A DNA stretch of 64,000 bases from Rhodococcus tibetensis. GTDB lineage: Bacteria > Actinomycetota > Actinomycetes > Mycobacteriales > Mycobacteriaceae. The translations under genes and the position numbers were made by a program. Positions 63,253 to 64,000 of this stretch are shown piece after piece; position 1 is the stretch's first letter, and the number at the start of each line of letters is the position of its first letter. The stretch spans positions 124,001 to 188,000 of the forward strand of contig NZ_JANFQF010000004.1 in NCBI RefSeq assembly GCF_024438035.1, in the 5' to 3' direction. The notes beneath the pieces are model-generated. The model was not told the DNA's origin and searched no databases. It saw nothing but the letters and a program-made list of their open reading frames with translations.

Positions 63253-64000
63253 GTGACAGTGGTCCGGAACCGGGCCGGTGCCGGTCCAGGTAAGGGGTCC
63301 CCCATCAGCAGCTTCGCCGACAAGACATTCACGGATCCCGCACAGATCCGGAATTTCTGCATCATCGCGCACATCGATCACGGCAAGTCGACGCTGGCCG
63401 ACCGCATGCTTCAGCTCACCGGCGTGGTCGAGGAACGGCAGATGCGGGCCCAGTACCTCGACCGTATGGACATCGAGCGCGAACGCGGCATCACGATCAA
63501 GGCGCAGAACGTCCGGTTGCCGTGGAAGGTGGGTGACGAGGAGTTCGTCATGCACCTCATCGACACGCCCGGACACGTCGACTTCACGTACGAGGTCTCC
63601 CGTGCGCTCGAGGCGTGCGAGGGTGCCGTGTTACTGGTCGACGCTGCGCAGGGCATCGAGGCTCAAACCCTGGCCAACCTGTACCTGGCGATGGAGAAGG
63701 ACCTCACCATCATCCCGGTGCTCAACAAGATCGATCTTCCTGCCGCCGACCCCGACCGCTACGCCGAGGAAATTGCGCACATCACCGGCTGCGAGCCGGG
63801 TGACGTGCTGCGCGTGTCCGGCAAGACGGGTGTGGGCGTCAAGGAACTTCTCGACGAGGTGGTCAAGCAGATTCCGGCGCCGGTCGGCGACGCCGACGGA
63901 CCGGCGCGCGCGATGATCTTCGACTCCGTGTATGACGCCTACCGCGGCGTCGTCACGTATGTCCGCGTGGTCGACGGGCGGATCTCCCCGCGCGAGAAGA
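63253..64000 (+). CDS. lepA: Elongation factor 4 (LepA), N-terminal part
   Basis: The first 249 codons of a GTPase that binds stalled ribosomes; the gene runs off the window. G1 is '[20 protein letters not shown]', G2 '[19 protein letters not shown]', G3 '[14 protein letters not shown]', and G4 '[13 protein letters not shown]'. The start is GTG at 63253 or 63259; the conserved region begins with 'ISSFADKTF' about 18 residues in. It is divergent from the PemK-like gene, with 65 bases between. Confidence 0.95.
   Translation, partial: MTVVRNRAGAGPGKGSPISSFADKTFTDPAQIRNFCIIAHIDHGKSTLADRMLQLTGVVEERQMRAQYLDRMDIERERGITIKAQNVRLPWKVGDEEFVMHLIDTPGHVDFTYEVSRALEACEGAVLLVDAAQGIEAQTLANLYLAMEKDLTIIPVLNKIDLPAADPDRYAEEIAHITGCEPGDVLRVSGKTGVGVKELLDEVVKQIPAPVGDADGPARAMIFDSVYDAYRGVVTYVRVVDGRISPREK

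Overview
The window is 64 kb of high-GC actinobacterial chromosome, almost certainly Rhodococcus (R. opacus/R. jostii-like) or a very close relative. The reasons are the divergent pcaIJ / pcaHGBLRF arrangement with a fused pcaL, an actinobacterial-type integration host factor (mIHF), mycobacterial-type glucosylglycerate genes (gpgP, octT), an F420-dependent oxidoreductase, a DtxR/IdeR-type iron box and many GTG starts. No mobile element, CRISPR array, rRNA or tRNA gene was seen.

Layout. 1-1022: the end of a class III CoA-transferase and a CitE-like lyase. 1335-4589: three translationally coupled genes (degenerate PfkB-like protein, 95-aa protein, large NTPase-LuxR regulator). 4600-12096: the complete protocatechuate branch of the beta-ketoadipate pathway, with its IclR-type regulator PcaR, reading outward from a 151-bp divergent promoter region. 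12153-19306: single genes (DinB-like, small membrane protein, hotdog-like protein, GNAT, iron-regulated siderophore-binding lipoprotein, S9 peptidase, mIHF, SRPBCC). 19736-31947: a conserved housekeeping run, valS-folC-DUF4233-ndk-rne-rplU-rpmA-obg-proB. 31960-40686: an accessory block on the minus strand with ectABC (ectoine), a 2-hydroxyacid dehydrogenase, a sirtuin, a RecQ helicase with a phosphoribosyltransferase-like tail, ribokinase and an MFS transporter. 41060-50760: the conserved run resumes with proA, MoxR ATPase, VWA protein, nadD, rsfS, gpgP, octT, degV, comEA, comEC. 50816-55656: a second accessory insert (LLM oxidoreductase, 56-aa protein, GAF-ANTAR regulator, carboxylesterase, YbdK-type ligase). 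55723-64000: holA, rpsT, the ATP-grasp/alpha-E/transglutaminase trio, an aquaporin, a secreted SGNH hydrolase, a PemK/MazF-like protein and the first 249 codons of lepA.

From valS to lepA the backbone matches, from memory, the Mycobacterium tuberculosis block Rv2448c-Rv2404c in order; the two accessory blocks sit where Rhodococcus departs from it. The most interesting unexplained signals are a perfect CRP/GlxR-type palindrome upstream of ectA, the LuxR-linked coupled three-gene unit, an apparent extra mIHF gene away from gmk, the RecQ-phosphoribosyltransferase fusion, paired TetR-like palindromes before the GNAT gene, and the ATP-grasp/alpha-E/transglutaminase operon. I found nothing that I can call with confidence a wholly new system.
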